Shown: positions 1 through 10,927 of the stretch, one piece after another
How positions within the stretch are numbered: position 1 is the stretch's first letter
Layout of the letters: every line of letters begins with the position of its first letter
NCBI GenBank assembly: GCA_928212115.1
Contig: CAKMRJ010005745.1
Coordinates: 68,915,990 to 68,979,989 of the forward strand
Direction of reading: 5' to 3'
Source: Lactuca virosa
Taxonomy: Eukaryota > Streptophyta > Magnoliopsida > Asterales > Asteraceae
DNA: 64,000 nt
Notes under the pieces: generated by a model
Databases searched by the model: none
The model's input: the letters and a program-made list of their open reading frames with translations, nothing else
Told to the model about the DNA's origin: nothing
Program-made: the position numbers and the translations under genes

Positions 1-1023
1 TTAACTCGGCGAGTCAGTAGAGTGACTCGGCGAGAGGGTTAATTATGCAAGGAACTTGACGAGTGTCTATTTGCACTCGACGAGTTCAGGTCAACATGGA
101 CTGTTGACCTTGGCAGTTGACTTTGACTTTGATCATGGGTTGACTTTTGGACTTTTGGGGGCATCTTGGGAAATTATGAACATGGTTGTATGACGATTAT
201 AGGTGGTGGAGTTTTTGGCAGTGATCCGAGAGTGCGAGCATATCTTTCGAGTCGACATTTGCAAGGTCAGTTATCCTCACTATACCAATGGGTCTAAGGC
301 ACCAAGGCCGGCCCTTTATATATTGTATCTGGATTATGGCATGGTATGTTTATTGATTACATCCTGGTAGTTAGGATGATGGTATGCTTATGCTTAGTGA
401 CCTGGTTAGGTCAGTGTCCTAGTTATAGGATGATGTTATGTTAGTGAGCGGTTCAGTCTGTATCCGGTTATTGGGATGTTGCTATGATTAGTGATCTGTT
501 AGATCGGTTTGACTGTTATATGATATGAGCTAGCGTATGATATTTATGTGCACATGTTTGTCTGATTGGGGGTTGGGTTGAGGCGGTCCTGCTTTGTGCT
601 ATAGGCCAACATACCTGGGGAGCGGTCCGGATAGGCTATAGGCCCTGTGAGGCGGTCCAGTCATGCCGAAGGCTCAGGAGCGGTCCAGATAGGTTGTAGG
701 CCCTGTGAGGTGGTCGAGTCAGGCTGAAGGCTCATTATGCATGATGATCTGTAATTGTTATTTGTTGTGATTATATTGGTATGGCGTTGGTATTTTGGGG
801 GGGAACTTACTAAGCTTTCGAGCTTACAGTTTCAGTTTATTGTTTCAGGTACATCAGGGGATCACAGCAAGGCGAAGGCATGATCGTACAACTCCTCATG
901 ATTTGTTTATGTTTCTGGGAAAAACTCTGATATTATAAATTTTGAAAACAAAGTTGTAATGATTCTTAATGGTTTGAAATGTTTTAAAAGTTCAAATTTG
1001 TCTGGAAATTTTTAGGTGTTACA
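1..1023 (+). repeat. Gypsy-type LTR, 3' part, cut by window edge
   Basis: The segment ends in TGTTACA at 1017-1023, the usual 3' end of the TGTAACA-type LTRs in this window. Its right half is similar, in reverse complement, to the left part of the solo LTR at 14273-17236: shared blocks include the stretch around 300-320, the repeated 'gcggtcc...aggc' phrases at 585-735 and the region 780-1020. ACTCGGCGAGT-like palindromes lie at 4-14 and 75-85. Orientation is plus. The left end and any target duplication are outside the window, so solo or complete status is unknown. Confidence 0.7.
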
Positions 1024-2193
1024 ATTATCATCTTATAATTACTTGTGACTTGATCTATGGAGTAACTTTCTAAGTGAGGGTTGTTCCAATACTTAAATCT
1101 CCATTTCAAGTACTCATGAGTGTTAGCGCAATCTCCATTCTATGTCCAATCTCTATGGATAATCCACCAACCTCATAAAAATATTAATTCCTATACTCAC
1201 TCCCAAGAGTACGACCGACTATGGTGTTTGAGTAAATTAATACTCGGTAAATGGGTTCAAAATAAGCAAAAGGAGAACATAGTGATAAGCTAATGAAATA
1301 ACTGATATCCATCATATATTAAGATCTCTACTTAATAATTGCCAAATCAGATAAAGTCTTATACTGCTTAATTTCTAAAATTTAAAACAAATTCAACCAA
1401 GTGTGCTCGATCCAATTCATATTCAAAGAATCAAATCTAATGCATCTTGACTTTTTCAGACTATCAGACTTGGTCGGTGACAATGGCTTAGGGAATGGAT
1501 CGGTAAGATTATATTTTTGATATGAATCTATTTACTATGATGTCTTCACATTAGAATGACTATAAAATGTGATGGTACTTACTTAATATAGGTCATGTGA
1601 ACTTGCATGACTTTGGGATCCATGCACGATGTAAGTTCACCTTTACAATCACAAGAACCTTCAAAAGGACCATAAATGATTAAATTTCAACAATGATGTC
1701 ACTAATGAATCTCTTTTAGTCACATAGCTTCCTTTTCATTCTAACTGGTTGCAATAGACTCTAAGTTTATTCTCAAATCCACCATGGTTTGTTACTTGGT
1801 ACTCATCCAAGCTAACATTTCACCATTTAGAAAAACATGAATTTCGACTGTGGACGGAGTCGTATTTATTAGTGTGGGGCTAGTATCAATGCAACATTTA
1901 CATTGATCTCTTCCATACTAATATCATCCCCTTTTTCCTCCTAGGAAACTAAGGAATGTACTTGATCTTGATTCTTTGATTCTTTCCAAGTTGATCTGAT
2001 CTAACATGTTATGCTCAAGGAATGCGAGTCATCAGATCTAGTATATGTCATAGCATACATGAACAATCCCACAAACAGAATCATGTGGAACACATTATTT
2101 CATTTAGATTAATAGTAGAAACGTACATTAGCATTGCTTAATGCCATGCCATATGTGTTGGGAATCAGATATTAGTTGCCAAGAATCGGAAGA
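1024..2193 (-). repeat. Degenerate Copia-derived internal sequence
   Basis: No open frame of note. Bases around 1080-1260 resemble the 3' noncoding part of the Copia element TE2 near 12280-12420 (same phrase order about 'actcatgagtgtt', 'caatctcc' and a 'gaccgactatgg' block). The right end runs into two Copia primer-binding sites. I read it as the deleted internal region of a minus-strand Copia copy joined in tandem to TE4 through the LTR at 2229-3181. The middle (1300-2150) I cannot assign. Confidence 0.4.
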
Positions 2194-2225
2194 GCTCTGA
2201 TACCACTTGTCAAGCTCTGATACCA
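2194..2225 (-). other. Duplicated Copia primer-binding site
   Basis: Two copies of GCTCTGATACCA (minus-strand TGGTATCAGAGC, complementary to the 3' end of initiator tRNA-Met) at 2194-2205 and 2214-2225, a 20-bp period, three bases from the LTR edge at 2229. Single sites are the rule in Copia; the same doubling appears beside the sister LTR at 8912-8943. Confidence 0.75.
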
Positions 2226-2390
2226 GTTTGTTGAAAATACAACAAACACAAGTTAAGCACTTTAGAAAAATATCAAACAAACTTCGGTGAAACTTGAGGA
2301 ATAAAAATTCTAAAAAAAACTACAAAAAAAACTGTAAAATCGGAACACGATATTTAACGTGGTTCGGTCAAGGTGACCTACGTCCATCGG

Positions 2391-2396
<6 letters not shown>

Positions 2397-2435
<39 letters not shown>
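2397..2435. repeat. (GA)n microsatellite in LTR
   Basis: About 38 bp of alternating A and G inside the TE4 left LTR; the corresponding tract in the sister LTR is at 9111-9142. It creates a spurious Arg-Glu repeat peptide. Confidence 0.95.
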
Positions 2436-2437
<2 letters not shown>

Positions 2438-2738
2438 TTTTATTAAACTTCCAAGAACAATTACAATCACACACAAAGGTGGCACCTCACTTGAGCACTC
2501 AAAAAAAATAATCTTTCGTGTTTACAAAACTGCTCTAAAGGATGCGCACTCAACCACACAATGATTTTCTCTCTTGAAATTTATGTGCATTAAATATTGA
2601 TCGAGATGTGTGCCTATTTATACGCAAGCATGAGAAACCCTAATTCTTATGGTCTAGGCTCATCCATTATTATTAAATGAAGGGGATGCACTAATTGTTA
2701 TCCAATCACAGAATGCCATGCATCAGCTTCTTCCTTTC

Positions 2739-3150
2739 AGACAGAGCTTTCCGCCACCAAACAGAGCTTTCTCTTACAGCAGAGCTTTCAGCTACCAAAC
2801 AAATATTTCTCTCACCAACGGAGCTTTCAACTGCCAAGCAAACCTTTCTCTCACCAACAGAGCTTTTAGCCGCCAAACAGAGCTTTCACTCACTACCAGA
2901 GCTTTCAGCTGCCAAACAAAGCTTTTTCTTAATAGCAGAGCTTTCAACCGTCAAACAGAGCTTTCTCTCACTAGTAGAGCTTTCAGCCATGAAATAGAAC
3001 TTTTACTCACGAGAAGATCTTTCTACCACCAATATATCTTTTACTCATCAACAAAGCTTTTTGCCACCATCAAAGCTATTACCCACCAGCAAAGCTCTCT
3101 GCCACCAACAGAGCTTTCACTCACCAGTAAAGATTTCTACCACCAATAGA
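2739..3150. repeat. 39-bp minisatellite in TE4 LTR
   Basis: Repeats built on 'gagctttc' recur at 39-bp steps (starts at 2782, 2821, 2860, 2899). Each unit holds two half-units, one ending near 'gccgccaaa' and one near 'ctcaccaa'. The same array lies in the other LTR copy at about 9435-9850. Because 39 is divisible by three and stop codons are absent from the unit, long open frames arise in more than one frame; none is a gene. Confidence 0.85.
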
Positions 3151-3219
3151 GCATTCTTTGTCAATACTTCACAGTGCAACAATATCCCACTTGAAGGCTT
3201 GAACAACTTTTTCCATTTA

Positions 3220-5634
3220 TGTGACATCCCCATTTTCACGGCCAGAAAAGACCGATTTTGTTTATGCTTTATAAAAATCAGAGTACCCTTTTAATAAAAA
3301 TGTTGTGGAATTTGTTCCCAGAAAATACATGATAAATACGTTATCAAAGCATTTCCGAAGAAATGGATTTTATTCATTTTAAAACATTGAGATGTCATCG
3401 TCAATACAGAAACATAAGCATAAACAGAACTTACATTCATTATCACTAGTGATTTATATCTCCTTAATCTCTCAGTGTAATGTAACTTCATATCGACACC
3501 TGTGATACAAATGATTTGAGTGGGTCAGGTTGGAAAACCTGGTGAGTACATAGGTTTTCAACCCACAATAATATAATTATTATGTTTAATCATCAAACGG
3601 CTAACCCAATTACCCGTCCCCATTATCTTCTTTAAGGATCTACCCTAAGAATCCGCTATTCCTCGTTCATTCATTTCTAAGGAGTATCCTAAGGAATAGG
3701 CACGAAGTCCATCGTCGCCAAGGTTTATACAACAGGCACTAGGTCCATAGTCACCAGGGTTTATACAATAGGCACTAAGTCCATAGTCGCCAGGGTTTAT
3801 ACAATAGGCACTAAGTCCATAGTCGTCAGGGTTTATGCAAGTGGCACTAAGTCCATAGTCGCCAAGGTTTATACAATAGGCACTAAGTCCATAGTCGCCA
3901 GGGTTTATACAACATCCACTAAGTCCATAGTCGCCAGGGTTTATACAATAGGCACTAAGTCCATAGTCGCCAGTGTTTATACAATTGGCACTAAGTCCAT
4001 AGTCGCGAATGTTTACTTATAACCTCTTTCATCCCTCCTCATTCATCTACCCATGTTTTACCCAACATATTTGTAGATATAAAATACATATACAATTTAA
4101 CTCATTTAAAACATGTATAAAATCGTTCATTCAGCATAGACAGCAAGTATCCAAATAATATGCACACATAGCACGTAATTTATATAAAATACTTCATATC
4201 TATGTGTAAGATGAAAGTAACTATGCACTCACTTGTTAAAGTGACGACTCGAAATTCGAGCAGCACTTCGCTTCTTAACAATATGATTTCCTTCGATGAA
4301 ACCTAGTATTATTACCACTAGATTTTAGTCTAATATTTATTGCGAATAATTATTAGTCTAGATTCGTCATTAACTCAAAGTCTACTTCATGATCTATCAA
4401 GTAAGGAACGACCAGGTAGGATCATATCGGAGGTAGGGTTCGTTTGGTATACGAAGTATACTGTTTGGAAATCTCACTTTAAACACCTCACTAAATCACA
4501 TCCTAGACATCATCCCGATAAGTAGATCAATCAGTATAACGACTATGAATCACTGATAAATCTTATTTATAGGTTCATAATAACGATATTATATTTAAAT
4601 ATAAGCTATATTTAAAATAGGGTAGGCGTATCTTACCTATGAGAGGGTTTGGCTAGGAGTCAGGCTCTGCAGGGGCAAAACTTCCGAGCCAAAAGCTCTT
4701 CTTCTCGGAGCCTTCAGGAGCTCCGGGACTCGCCTCTAACACTTAGGAAGTGCTAGGGAAGGGGAGAGAGGGTTTGGGGGTAATGGGAGAGAAAGAGTAT
4801 GAAAGGTGTGAGTTTTGGGGGAGATTTATGCCTCTATTTATAGGCTGTCTGGGACTTCTCACGACGTGAGAAAGGGTGCTCACGTCGTGAGCTTTGCGTA
4901 GGCTCCAAGGCGAAGTCTGGTGCTGACACGTGGCGACGGACACAGGTAAAACATCCAATCTTTAAAAATTCATAACTTTCGTATACGAACTCCGTTTTTG
5001 ACGTTCTTTATATCCACGAGTAGGTAAAGACAAGATCTACAACTTTCCTTTTGACTTCGTCGGCTAATTCTTGACCAATTTTAAATTCAACAGTATGAGA
5101 AGATTATATTGTTAAATGACTGCGTAAAATTCATAACTTCTACATACGGACTCCGTTTTCGTCTGTCTTTTTATCGTTGAGCTCCTATTAATGAGATCTT
5201 CGATTCTCATTTAGGTTACGTTGGCCAAAACTCGATCGATATAAAATTTGAATTTCGGGCTGTGCATTGTTATGCCAAATCTTAGAAAAATCATAACTTC
5301 CTCATACGAAGTCAGATTTAGGCGTTCTTTTTATGCACACTCTTGGTTTAACGTAGACTAAGACTTTCATTTAGATTGCTAAGGCCAAAAAGTACTCTAT
5401 CGTAAATTCACTATTTACGTCACATAGTGTCGTGCTGGTTTTGCCGTAAAACTTCGACGAGCCATAACTTCTTCGTTCTAACTCGGATTTTGGCATTATT
5501 TATATGTACGGAACCCTTGTGACATATTCTACAAATTAGTTAAGATTATTCATTCTAAATAATCTTCCATCAAAAAGTCATATTTTCACGTTTATTGTCT
5601 CTAAATTGACTAGCCCGAATCTGCGGGCGTTACA
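3220..5634 (-). mobile_element. TE5: solo Gypsy-type LTR
   Basis: 2415 bp from TGTGACATCC to GCGTTACA, flanked by perfect 5-bp duplications ATTTA at 3215-3219 and 5635-5639, with no internal region: a solo LTR left by LTR-LTR recombination. Minus orientation is inferred from the TATA-like TCTATTTATAGG at 4832-4843 (minus CCTATAAATAGA). Just upstream lie palindromes CTCACGACGTGAG (4858-4870) and CTCACGTCGTGAG (4879-4891). A degenerate module of about 160 bp recurs at 4971, 5132, 5292 and 5463. A 36-bp tandem array lies at 3699-4022. Confidence 0.85.
3699..4022. repeat. 36-bp tandem repeat, nine copies
   Basis: Nine head-to-tail units of 36 bp starting every 36 bases from 3699 to 3987, each built around 'ggcactaagtccatagtcgc' followed by 'cagggtttatacaat'. 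Units differ by a few substitutions and the last is degenerate. The array lies in the U5-side half of the solo LTR TE5. Confidence 0.9.
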
Positions 5635-7162
5635 ATTTAACTCTCAATATTCCTTAGTCATACACACTCTCTCTCACTCTCTCTCTTTCTACTCCAACCC
5701 CCATTCCTCAAAATCTTGGAAGGACAACTAAATCCATGCCTAGCTTCAACTTTTCATTGGTAAACACCTTAGTATAATCATCTTTTGAGTTCACCATACT
5801 AAGGAATTTATTCTGGTTAGTAGCCCGTTGGTTTAGTATCTTGAACTATCTGGTCAGTCGCATCTTAAGCTCATTGATCTTTTGTGTGTTGGAACCAGCA
5901 ATCAACACGACATCAACATTCAACTCGATGATGATGTAGGAGGATCTTAACTTCTTCAGGTAACAGTTGTGATCAACCTCACATCTTCTAAACTCGTTCC
6001 TATTCATGAAGTTATCAAACTTGAAGTACCACTACTTAGAAATTTGTTTCATACCATATAGTTTTTTCTTTTCTTGAACACCAAATTTTTAAGATCACTT
6101 TCTGGTTGTGCCATCCAAATGTCTCCTTCTATGTTATCATCAAGTAGATCAATTATATTCACATCTAGTTACCCTAGATTGAGACTAGCAGAGGTTGTTG
6201 TATGCAAGATTGGACTTATTGTAGTCATCTTCATAATCGGAGAACTATGTTTTCCCTTCTGTTAGATTTCCTTGAAGACTAATCTTCTATTACAAGTCTA
6301 TCTTCCATCTATATCATCCTTCACCTGAAACATCTAACTGTTCAGCATTCTACTCAACTTGTCATCTATTTCCTTCTCCCACTATATGGAGTTCATCCTC
6401 AAGGCCTCTGGATTTGACTCATTCTCAAACATCAACAAGACAATGGTTAATAGAGAATTCCTCACTGGAGTACTTTTCTTAGTTGTCATCTCGATAATAG
6501 AAGGTCTGATCTTTGAAACACCTACAACTCCACCCTCAAAACTATTATCACCAACGCTCCTACTCTTTCCAAATTTAACAGAGCTCTCACTTCTTCCTAA
6601 ACAGTTTCCTATCATTTAACCAATGATAGGTCTTGTATGATATTGGGATCCTCCCACTGAAGAAACTGAAGTGGGACTGTAAGCACCAGAATGAACAGAA
6701 ACCGACTTCCCAAACTTAGGCAAATTTCTTATCTTCCCAAGACTGAATTTCTTTTTTCTGCCAATAGAACATGTCTTAGAAGCATCTGTTATAATCTTCA
6801 AATCTAGCATTATCCCTTTGGATACAAGCTTCCTCATTCTCTCCCTGCTCATATGAACAAATCTTTCATGGCATAGAGTGGATGTCTCAACTCATTCAAT
6901 AGTGTTTGCTTCATCTTCAAAAACCTCCACCATATATGGTGTACCCTGTTTCTGACCCTTAGCAAAGATCAAGTTCCCTTCTTCATTTTCCATTTTTGAT
7001 CACCAAATGTAATATGATGACCCTCATTATCAAGCTTCCAAACCGATATCAACATCCTCTCCAGTTCTGGAATGAACTTGACATTCTTCAAAGTCCAATC
7101 CTTACCCAGAATCATCTTTAGAACCATATTTCTGACACCCATGATATCTAGGCACTTGTTAT
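5635..7162 (-). pseudogene. TE4 Copia pol remnant, heavily decayed
   Basis: Minus-strand translations give Copia protease-to-integrase fragments broken by many stops: after the protease at about 7200, a stretch resembling the GAG-pre-integrase lead-in continues to about 6960, then drifts. No integrase or RT catalytic motif could be followed. The region begins right after the target duplication of TE5 and carries no gene of its own. Confidence 0.45.
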
Positions 7163-7734
7163 CTACAGTCTAACCTTCCCTTGGTAATGTCTGAAGTTTT
7201 GCATTACATCTCTGGAATGACTAGTGTGAAATGATGCACCATAATCCAAGATCAAGCATTCAATTGAGTTTTCAACTGAAAAAATGAGTGTGTCACCTTC
7301 AAATTCTCCTTCCATATTCATCTCCTTTTGGCCTTTATCTGGCATGAGCTTTAGGAATTGACTTTTGACAAAAACTCTATTTGAAGTTACAACAGGTAAT
7401 GTCCCTCCTGTTGTTCTTCTCGACTTCGATCTTACACTACTCGTACACCCTCTATTGGAATCCCTTACTCTATCTTCAGTAGTTAGAAGACTATTAAAAG
7501 CTTCTCTGTCACTCCATTTGCACACATCTTCACCAAGGATTAAATCGTGAATGCCTTTGAATGCCAGCTTATTACCCCCAGTTGAGCTGCTAACTGATGT
7601 CACTGTACTGGACCAACTATCAGGAAAAGATGATAATAGTAGCAATTACATGACTTCATCTTTAACTATAATCTCAACTGACATCAGCCTTGACAGCATG
7701 GAGTTAAATTCATTAAGATGATCGGTCACCGAGC
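7163..7734 (-). pseudogene. TE4 Copia gag C-terminus and protease fragment
   Basis: A 160-codon minus-strand frame (7163-7645) starts with a gag-type segment, LLLSSFPDSW then SSSTGGNKL and the conserved LILGEDV. It ends with a protease start reading ILDYGASFHT. In Copia proteases the active site is D-S/T-G, so the serine has become tyrosine. The CCHC zinc knuckle expected between gag and protease is not visible. The upstream gag half lies beyond the solo LTR at 7735-8518 and resumes at 8519. The element is dead. Confidence 0.7.
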
Positions 7735-8518
7735 TGTTGGATTAGATGTCTAAGCCCATAACTATTATTGGTATGTACTCGACCCGAGAGTAGCATGGTC
7801 CATTTGGATTGCATAACATCAGGACAATTTGTTAGGATGGACTTTTGAGAAGAGGTTATATATGATTTATTAATATATTATAAGTTCTAATATATTAATA
7901 TGAAATCATATTATTTAATTAGTATTGATCAAGATATAGTTTGGAATTAATTTAGTGATCAAAAGAGACTAATTAAATCTAGGGGGACTAATTATGGTAA
8001 TTGGTTATATTTATATGTGTTGGGCTTATGATCCATATTGGACTAAGTTTATGTATGGATACATAAAGAGTTGGTCCACATGAACCATGGATCATAAAAC
8101 CCATGGGTATAGATTTAGGTTATACCCATGACTCTTGGAATCCTACATATAAATATAAGCTCCATAACCTAAAAATGCCACTTGGAAGACTTCTAGGTTC
8201 TTGGAGTTCATGGAGGTGTTTTTGGTGCATGGAATTCTCTCTCAAAATGTCATCCTTTGTCCTAGATGAGTTGTGATTCCATTTGAGGTGCAACACTTGG
8301 GGCACTAAGTTCTTAAAGGCCAAAGTCTTTCTAGCAACATCAACAACATCAAGAGGTATGTATAAAACTTGTTTTATTATACATATGTTATTTGTATGCT
8401 AGTTATAGTCTTAATGCTTTGGAAACTCCATTACACGTATAATTAGAGAAAACATAGATCCAAGGCATTTAGGGTTGTATGTGCACCATAGGATGTTGTA
8501 GTATACTAAAACCCAACA
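7735..8518 (+). mobile_element. TE6: solo Copia LTR
   Basis: 784 bp from TGTTGGATTAGATGTC to AACCCAACA with perfect 5-bp target duplications CGAGC (7730-7734 and 8519-8523). Sequence belongs to the same LTR family as TE2 (10928, 21046) and TE8 (38835): shared opening phrase and the AT-rich block around 7855-7930. It interrupts TE4 gag. A TATA-like ATATAAATATAAGC lies near 8147-8160. Confidence 0.9.
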
Positions 8519-8930
8519 CGAGCCACCCTCCATCTTAAAATTTACTAATTGTTGAATCATGTGAACCTTATTTGTTACTGTGGTTTTTTCGTACATGTTA
8601 GATAGTGCCTTGATTAACCCATGAGTATTCTTCACATTGACAATGTTGTAAGCTATATTATTTTCCAAGGATAATATCACCACACCAAGCCTATCGATCT
8701 AACAGTTCCTAATGCTCCTGCTTCATTTATTTAGGTTCCCTTTCAGATAATGGTTCATGTAACTTCTTATGGTAGATGTAGTCTTCGATTTGTATTTTCC
8801 AAAAACCAAAATCTTAACCATTGAATTTGTCATTCTTAACTCTCCCATCATCAACCATACTTCTAATACCAGTTGATAGGAATCAAATATCACTTGCCAA
8901 TAATCAAAAGAGCTCTGATACCACATGTCA
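8519..8930 (-). pseudogene. TE4 Copia gag N-terminal remnant
   Basis: Minus-strand frames give gag-like segments: FGKYKSK near the N terminus, then NIVNVKNTHGLIKALSNMYE, typical of the UBN2/gag domain of Copia elements, ending at the target duplication of the solo LTR. Several frameshifts break it. It continues at 7734 on the other side of the insertion. Confidence 0.65.
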
Positions 8931-8943
8931 AGCTCTGATACCA
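8912..8943 (-). other. Duplicated Copia primer-binding site (second instance)
   Basis: GCTCTGATACCA at 8912-8923 and again at 8932-8943, a 20-bp period, three bases from the LTR start at 8947. The arrangement matches 2194-2225, so the duplication predates the separation of the two LTR-internal junctions. Confidence 0.75.
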
Positions 8944-8946
8944 GTT

Positions 8947-9100
8947 TGTTGAAAATACAACAAACACAAGTTAAGCATTTCAGAAAAATGTCAAAAAAAA
9001 ACTTCGATGAAACTTGCGGAATAAGACTTCTAAAAAACTATAAAATCGGAACACAATATTTAATGTGGTTTAGTCAAAGTGACATACGTCCACAGGCGAA

Positions 9101-9146
<46 letters not shown>

Positions 9147-9883
9147 TAATTAAAATTAACTATTATAATCACTCACAAAGGTGGCACCTCACTTGAGTTC
9201 TAAAAACAAAAGAATCTTTCTTTCTTACAAACTACTCTAAAGGATGTGCACTCAACCTCACAATGAATTTCTCTCTAGAAATTTTTGCGCTCGGAATATT
9301 GATGGACATGTGTGCCTATTTATAGGCAAGCATGGGAAACCCTAATTATGATGGGCTAGGAACATCCATAATTATTTTATGAAGGGGATGCACTAATTGT
9401 CAACCAATCATAAAATACCATGCATTAGCTTCTTCCTTCCTGACAGAGCTTTCAGCCGCCAAATAGAGCTTTTTCTCACTGTAGAGCTTTTAGCTACCAA
9501 ATAGAGATTTCTCTCACCGGCACAGCTTTCATTCGCCAAACAGATCTTTTCTCACCAGCAGAGCTTTCATCCCCCAAACATAGCTTTTACTCGCTAGTAG
9601 AGCTTTCGGCCGCCAAACAGAGTTTTTTCTCACTAGCAGAGCTTTCAGCCGTCAAACAGATCTTTCTCTCACCAGCAAAGCTTTTAGCCACCAAACAAAG
9701 CTTTTACTCACCAGGAAAGCTTTTTTCCACCAATAGAGCTTTCACTCACCAAAAAAGCTTTTTGCCACCAACAGATCTTTTCACTCACCAGCAAAGCTTT
9801 CTACCACCAACAGAGCTTTCACTCACAAGCAAAGCTTTCTGCCACCAATAAATATTTCTCTATCAAGACTTCACACCCCAACA
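8947..9883 (-). repeat. TE4 right LTR (5' LTR)
   Basis: 937 bp, TGTTGAAAAT to CCCCAACA, homologous to 2229-3181. It contains GA microsatellite 9111-9142 (preceded by a short CG run) and the 39-bp minisatellite at about 9435-9850. To its right the older Copia TE1 resumes with ATTTG. Confidence 0.8.
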
Positions 9884-10121
9884 ATTTGAACTCTCTTGGA
9901 TTTCTGCATATTAAGTTTTCTTGAGATTTCATGTTATTTGGCTTAATCTAATGAATCGCTTATATCTATCTCCATAGATCCTTAAATGTTTGCACGTATG
10001 TTACTTCTCCCATGTGTGTCAAGGTGAAACACTTGACAAGATAACTTAGAAAATTGTTTCCTATGAATTGTGTATTGTCTAAATACATTAAAAGGGTGAT
10101 AATTGTGCTCCCACTAGCATT

Positions 10122-10207
<86 letters not shown>

Positions 10208-10620
10208 TCATCTTCGTTTCTCAAAATTCAAACTCTCTGAATTCTTTCATTGAAACAAGGATTCTAATTACTCCTAATGGCTTTGACATACTTATGGTCT
10301 ACGTTTGTTTCTCATAATTCAAACTCCTTGATATATATATCATTAAAACAAAGATTCCATTTTGCAAGATGCTTGTTTTAGTTCATAAATAAACTTGATA
10401 ATCTTACACATTCTTCACTACCCATCTTGGTTTGACTATGTGTTTGTTCACATCCATATTTGTTATGTTCTTGAAGATGCACTAACACTTGCGGATTTAA
10501 GGTCAAGTGTTTGATCAACCAAGTTTCAAACTTACATGGATTGATTCTTGCTCCCCATGTCATGCTTTCATCTTACACTCTCTTAGGCCCTATCATAGCT
10601 TCTGATAGGGTGCATAATAT
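9884..10620 (-). pseudogene. TE1 Copia reverse transcriptase remnant with embedded (AT)n
   Basis: Minus-strand fragments recall Copia RT in the right order: an N-terminal 'ETWLIKHLTL' resembling the usual VWNLVD block (10500-10540), a degenerate KQAS block (about 10360), then YVNASGSTIITLL with YLDN in place of the catalytic YVDD (about 10100). A pure (AT)n tract of about 80 bp has grown between KQAS and the YxDD block. This is the 3' continuation of the integrase fragment at 21825-22430, separated by the insertion of TE2. Confidence 0.65.
10124..10204. repeat. (AT)n microsatellite
   Basis: About 80 bp of pure AT dinucleotide inside the TE1 RT remnant; it yields spurious Tyr-Ile repeats on both strands. 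Confidence 0.97.
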
Positions 10621-10746
10621 GACCAAGTTTATAAATAATGTAAGATGTGACTAAGCGGCAATGTCTAGCGTCAAGCGTTTCTGAGTCATGGCGAGCCACA
10701 TCGTTTGTAAAGCGTGACTTAAGGCGGAAATTTTGTATAGAATTAA

Positions 10747-10806
<60 letters not shown>

Positions 10807-10927
10807 TATACTATTATTCATTTATATATACATATATGACTTAAGGCTGCATTTTGTCAAAGCTTGGCGGCAAGTACAAGCCTTGGAGCCATGGCAAACT
10901 TTTTAGAACATTGACTCTGACTGTTAT
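10621..10927. other. Unassigned stretch with (AT)n, before TE2
   Basis: Between the TE1 RT and the TE2 target duplication. It includes (AT)n at about 10750-10806 and GC-richer phrases (aagcggcaatg, cttaaggcgg, cttggcggcaag) reminiscent of hAT-type subterminal repeats, with 'gacttaaggc' occurring twice in the same direction. I found no clear terminal inverted repeats or 8-bp duplication, so no class is assigned. Ends in GTTAT (10923-10927), one arm of the TE2 target duplication. Confidence 0.35.

Larger units (their letters stand above)
2229..3181 (-). repeat. TE4 left LTR (3' LTR)
   Basis: 953 bp from TGTTGAAAAT to GTGCAACA. It matches 8947-9883 throughout, including a GA microsatellite and a 39-bp minisatellite. 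It has a polypurine tract on its right and a doubled primer-binding site on its left, so it serves internal sequences on both sides, as expected from an LTR-internal-LTR-internal-LTR array made by unequal recombination. Confidence 0.8.
2229..9883 (-). mobile_element. TE4: minus-strand Copia with GA-rich LTRs, carrying nested solo LTRs
   Basis: Bounded by two homologous LTRs (2229-3181 and 8947-9883) that both start TGTTGAAAAT on the plus strand and end in CAACA. A polypurine tract (minus AAGTGGGATAT, 3182-3192) adjoins the left LTR and a primer-binding site adjoins the right LTR, giving minus orientation. Internal remnants include Copia gag (8519-8930, 7163-7734) and protease. Solo LTRs interrupt it at 3220-5634 and 7735-8518. 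It appears to be inserted in the RT of the older Copia TE1, whose sequence resumes at 9884. Its left edge is not a clean flank, because another primer-binding site follows. Confidence 0.75.

Noticed and set aside
2373..2564. Frame with Arg-Glu repeat
   Set aside because: Created by the (GA)n microsatellite in an LTR; the sister LTR has the same tract at 9111-9142 in a different frame context.
2695..3149. Two overlapping frames of 100 and 143 codons
   Set aside because: Both are products of a stop-free 39-bp minisatellite in an LTR; no start context or conservation as protein.
3699..4022. CRISPR-like regular repeats
   Set aside because: The 36-bp units are contiguous, without spacers, inside a plant LTR. 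Simple tandem array.
9966..10317. Tyr-Ile repeat proteins on both strands
   Set aside because: Translation of (AT)n; just the non-repeat part on the minus strand is meaningful, as worn Copia RT.
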